In this document: positions 13,569 through 15,589 of the stretch, one piece after another
How the letters are laid out: each line of letters starts with the position of its first letter
Numbering within the stretch: position 1 is the stretch's first letter
NCBI GenBank assembly: GCA_958444395.1
Contig: CAUCOL010000004.1
Coordinates: 1 to 15,589 of the forward strand
Source: an uncultured Lachnospiraceae bacterium
GTDB taxonomy: Bacteria; Bacillota; Clostridia; Lachnospirales; Lachnospiraceae
DNA: 15,589 nucleotides
Direction of reading: 5' to 3'
Notes under the pieces: generated by a model
Told to the model about the DNA's origin: nothing
Seen by the model: only the letters and a program-made list of their open reading frames with translations
The model's database searches: none
Position numbers and translations under genes: made by a program

Positions 13569-13597
13569 ACGTTTTTATACTTGTGTTTTCAAGTATA
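13569..13597. repeat. Dyad downstream of metY sharing a motif with its leader
   Basis: TATACTTG (13576-13583) pairs with CAAGTATA (13590-13597) around a TGTTTT loop. The overlapping ACGTTTTTATAC also occurs, inverted, at the metY leader (15093-15105 region), and as ACGTTTTTATAT at 15031-15042. No T-run follows. The rest of 13472-13653 shows no gene. Confidence 0.35.
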
Positions 13598-13653
13598 TCA
13601 TAAGTCAAAATGTGTATTACCAAACAATTTTAAATGCTTCATCAAAACATACA

Positions 13654-14961
13654 TTACTGAACTGCTTTAAATGCCTCATCCAGGTCTTCGATAATATCAT
13701 CAATATGCTCTGTACCGATAGAAAGACGAATTGTGTTTGGATAAATACCAACCTTAGCCAACTCCTCTTCATTCAACTGTGCATGTGTTGTACTTGCCGG
13801 ATGAATGACCAGAGATTTTACATCTGCTACGTTTGCAAGCAGTGAGAACAGCTCCAGGTTATCAATGAAGTCTTTTGCTTTTCTGGCATCTCCCTTAATC
13901 TCAAATGTGAAGATAGATCCACCACCATTTGGGAAATATTTATTATATAATCTCTGCTGCTCAGGATCCTCTGAGATAGATGGATGATGTACCTTCTCTA
14001 CCTGTGGGTGATTCTTCAGATATTCTACTACCTTTAAGGCATTTTCAACATGACGCTCTACACGCAGTGACAGAGTCTCCAGTCCCTGTAAGAAGATAAA
14101 TGCATGAATTGGAGATAACGTAGCACCTGTATCACGTAACAGAATAGCACGTATCTTTGTAACAAATGCTGCAGGTCCAACTGCTTTCGTAAAGCTGATA
14201 CCATGATAACTTGGGTTTGGCTCTGTTAATGAAGGGAATTTTCCGGATGCTTCCCAATCAAACTTACCACTGTCAACAATAACACCACCGATCGTGGTAC
14301 CATGACCGCCAATGAATTTTGTTGCTGAATGTACTACAATATCTGCACCGTACTCAATTGGACGAATTAAATATGGGGTGCCAAACGTATTATCAATTAC
14401 CAAAGGAATCTTATTCTCATGTGCAATCTTTGCGATTTCTTCAATATCAACCACATCAGAATTAGGATTTCCTAATGTCTCAATAAATACTGCTTTTGTA
14501 TTCTCTTTGATAGCAGCTCTGATCTCATCAAAATTTGATGGATCTACAAAAGTTGTAGAAATACCATACTGAGGCAGTGTATGCTCCAATAAGTTAAATG
14601 TACCACCATAAATATTCTTTGCTGCTACAATATGGTCACCATTCTGTGCCAAATTCTGGAATGTGTAGCTGATAGCTGCCGCACCGGAAGCTACTGCAAG
14701 TGCAGCTACACCACCCTCCAGCTTTGCAATTCTCTGTTCGAAGATATCCTCTGTAGGATTTGTCAGTCTACCATAAATGTTACCTGCATCAGCCAGACCG
14801 AAACGTGCCTCTGCATGATCACTGTTATGGAACACATAAGAAGATGTCTGATAAATAGGTACTGCTCTTGAATCTGTCACAGGATCTGCTGATTCCTGTC
14901 CTACATGAAGCTGTAATGTTTCAAATTTTAAATTTCTATCTGCGTAATTTTTCTTTGCCAT
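13654..14961 (-). CDS. metY: O-acetylhomoserine sulfhydrylase (O-acetylhomoserine aminocarboxypropyltransferase)
   Basis: PLP enzyme of the Cys/Met-metabolism (gamma) family. It joins sulfide to O-acetyl-L-homoserine to make homocysteine for methionine. The protein has 435 residues, the usual MetY length and longer than the roughly 380-residue cystathionine synthases/lyases. Visible: IYGRLTNPTEDIFEQRIAKLEGG (62-84), SGAAA (92-96), D190 in VIDNTFGTPYL, PLP lysine K215 in VHSATKFIGGHG, and the C-terminal SLVIHPASTTH with the substrate-carboxylate region. Start: ATG 14961 with AAGAGGT upstream; an in-frame TTG at 14991 is rejected for lack of a site. It is a single gene with its own promoter, a long leader and a downstream terminator. 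Activity with O-acetylserine (cysteine synthesis) is possible. Confidence 0.93.
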   Translation of the reverse strand: MAKKNYADRNLKFETLQLHVGQESADPVTDSRAVPIYQTSSYVFHNSDHAEARFGLADAGNIYGRLTNPTEDIFEQRIAKLEGGVAALAVASGAAAISYTFQNLAQNGDHIVAAKNIYGGTFNLLEHTLPQYGISTTFVDPSNFDEIRAAIKENTKAVFIETLGNPNSDVVDIEEIAKIAHENKIPLVIDNTFGTPYLIRPIEYGADIVVHSATKFIGGHGTTIGGVIVDSGKFDWEASGKFPSLTEPNPSYHGISFTKAVGPAAFVTKIRAILLRDTGATLSPIHAFIFLQGLETLSLRVERHVENALKVVEYLKNHPQVEKVHHPSISEDPEQQRLYNKYFPNGGGSIFTFEIKGDARKAKDFIDNLELFSLLANVADVKSLVIHPASTTHAQLNEEELAKVGIYPNTIRLSIGTEHIDDIIEDLDEAFKAVQ

Positions 14962-15024
14962 AATATCTACCTCTTTTCTTTCTATTAACAATCTGTTTCT
15001 TTCATTATTTTCAGCTGCTTATTA

Positions 15025-15113
15025 GAAAACACGTTTTTATATTTCTATATTCTGATAAGTAATTTCTTCTATACTATCTGACTGTTTATTATAGTATAAA
15101 AACGTCTGTTTTC
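15025..15113 (-). promoter_or_regulatory. Long inverted repeat and nested stem in the metY leader
   Basis: Minus-strand GAAAACAGACGTTTTTATA (15113-15095) is complementary to TATAAAAACGTGTTTTC (15041-15025) apart from a two-base bulge. Inside, TATACTAT and ATAGTATA (15098-15091 with 15077-15070) form a second stem that shares four bases with the first. A TATAAT at 15093-15088 might also be a -10 element. No SAM-I or T-box core sequence was recognised. Confidence 0.5.
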
Positions 15114-15194
15114 CTCAATTCATATAAACTGATTAGAATGTATTCTGTCGACTGGAATAATTCCTATCAAGTTTGTATGATTAACTCTGTATAC

Positions 15195-15223
15195 ATAATA
15201 TATTCATCCTAACCGATTGTCAA
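15195..15223 (-). promoter_or_regulatory. Sigma-A promoter of metY
   Basis: TTGACA (15223-15218), a 17-base spacer and TATTAT (15200-15195). Initiation near 15188 gives a leader of about 225 bases that includes the inverted repeat. Confidence 0.7.
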
Positions 15224-15398
15224 TAGATTTTCTGTTATTTGCTAATACGCAAAAATAATCACTGGTTATAGGTATATATTATAATATAATTTACTTGATC
15301 GACTTCAAGAGATCTTACCGGACTCCTCCAGAAATATCTCATCTTCATACACACATTAATGTCCTACTAATAGCAGTTACCATATTTCATACCGGAAT

Positions 15399-15431
15399 AA
15401 AACAAACAAAGGGCAAAACCAGCGTTTTGCC
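15399..15431 (-). terminator. Second terminator-like hairpin beyond tRNA-Lys
   Basis: On the minus strand GGCAAAAC-GCTG-GTTTTGCC (15431-15412) is a perfect 8-bp stem, followed by CTTTGTTTGTTTTATT. It lies about 65 bases after the first tRNA terminator. It may be a backup terminator or the end of a short unannotated RNA. Confidence 0.6.
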
Positions 15432-15495
15432 TAATAAGAATTACTTCGCAATTCTCGTTGGCTTCACTCTACATTACAAGCATTTTCCTATACAC

Positions 15496-15528
15496 AAAAA
15501 AAGTCCATAGCAAATATGCTATGAACTT
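15496..15528 (-). terminator. tRNA-Lys terminator
   Basis: On the minus strand AAGTTCATAGCA (15528-15517) pairs with TGCTATGGACTT (15512-15501), 12 bp with one U-G, loop TATT, then seven T. It starts 9 bases after the tRNA 3' end. Confidence 0.88.
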
Positions 15529-15537
15529 AAATAAAAA

Positions 15538-15589
15538 TGAGACACGGGGGATTCGAACCCCCGACAACTTGATTAAAAGTCAAGTGCTC
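15538..15589 (-). tRNA. tRNA-Lys (anticodon UUU), 3' part, cut by window edge
   Basis: On the minus strand the 3' side of the D stem (GAGC) is followed by the anticodon arm CTTGA-CTTTTAA-TCAAG, in which TTT is the anticodon. The 5-base variable loop TTGTC, the T arm GGGGG-TTCGAAT-CCCCC, the acceptor strand GTGTCTC and the discriminator A follow. CCA is not encoded. The 5' acceptor strand and most of the D arm lie outside the window. Confidence 0.95.

Noticed and set aside
13446..13670. 74-codon hydrophobic open frame (MANLFVFFLIYAICFYLYS)
   Set aside because: Its start lies inside the loop and arm of the 13427-13471 terminator, there is no ribosome binding site, and the end overlaps metY.
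14962..15190. SAM-I riboswitch or T-box in the metY leader
   Set aside because: The conserved core sequences of these elements were not found by eye; only unfamiliar stems are present.
15295..15510. 71-codon plus-strand open frame upstream of tRNA-Lys
   Set aside because: It spans two minus-strand terminators, has no ribosome binding site and shows no recognisable protein pattern.

Overview
The window looks like chromosome of a motile, low-GC, anaerobic Gram-positive bacterium, most likely a gut Lachnospiraceae (Clostridia; Roseburia/Agathobacter-like). The signs are purine-rich Shine-Dalgarno sites on nearly every gene, many rho-independent terminators, a flagellin paired with a CsrA-like gene, a cytoplasmic GH27 alpha-galactosidase and a decayed Rpn-type nuclease gene. 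Genus and species are inferred, not proven.

Layout. 1-461 (-): start of an L-lactate dehydrogenase gene cut by the window edge. 767-2020 (+): single-gene alpha-galactosidase with a strong terminator, then a 46-bp tandem repeat. 2307-2657 (-): small coiled-coil/zinc-ribbon protein with its own promoter. 2843-3300 (-): decayed Rpn-like gene. 3523-5360 (-): flagellin, preceded by a divergent CsrA-like gene; the flagellin leader holds a hairpin displaying ACGGAU plus a second GGA-containing Shine-Dalgarno, the arrangement expected of a CsrA target. 5544-6113 (+): lone compact tyrosine recombinase. 6534-9064 (-): two-gene operon, iron-containing alcohol dehydrogenase then class III aminotransferase, behind a leader terminator and two related operator-like repeats. 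9405-9782 (-): orphan BlaI/MecI-type repressor. 9968-11613 (-): Lrp/AsnC regulator followed by a PucR-type regulator, with a good promoter and a terminator hairpin in the leader. 11988-13244 (+): glutamate dehydrogenase with a pseudoknot-like leader. 13654-14961 (-): O-acetylhomoserine sulfhydrylase with a long structured leader. 15538-15589 (-): tRNA-Lys(UUU), cut by the window edge.

How it may fit together. From 6.5 to 13.2 kb the genes read as an amino-nitrogen module: an omega-aminotransferase moves an amino group to a keto acid, the neighbouring Fe-ADH reduces the resulting aldehyde, and glutamate dehydrogenase interconverts glutamate with 2-oxoglutarate and ammonia; Lrp and PucR regulators sit between. 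Taurine (giving sulfoacetaldehyde, then isethionate) or GABA/beta-alanine are plausible substrates, but the sequence alone does not decide. No clearly new defence or mobile system was found. The most interesting signals are regulatory RNA leaders (fliC, Fe-ADH, lrp, gdhA, metY) and the recombinase/CsrA-like/flagellin neighbourhood.
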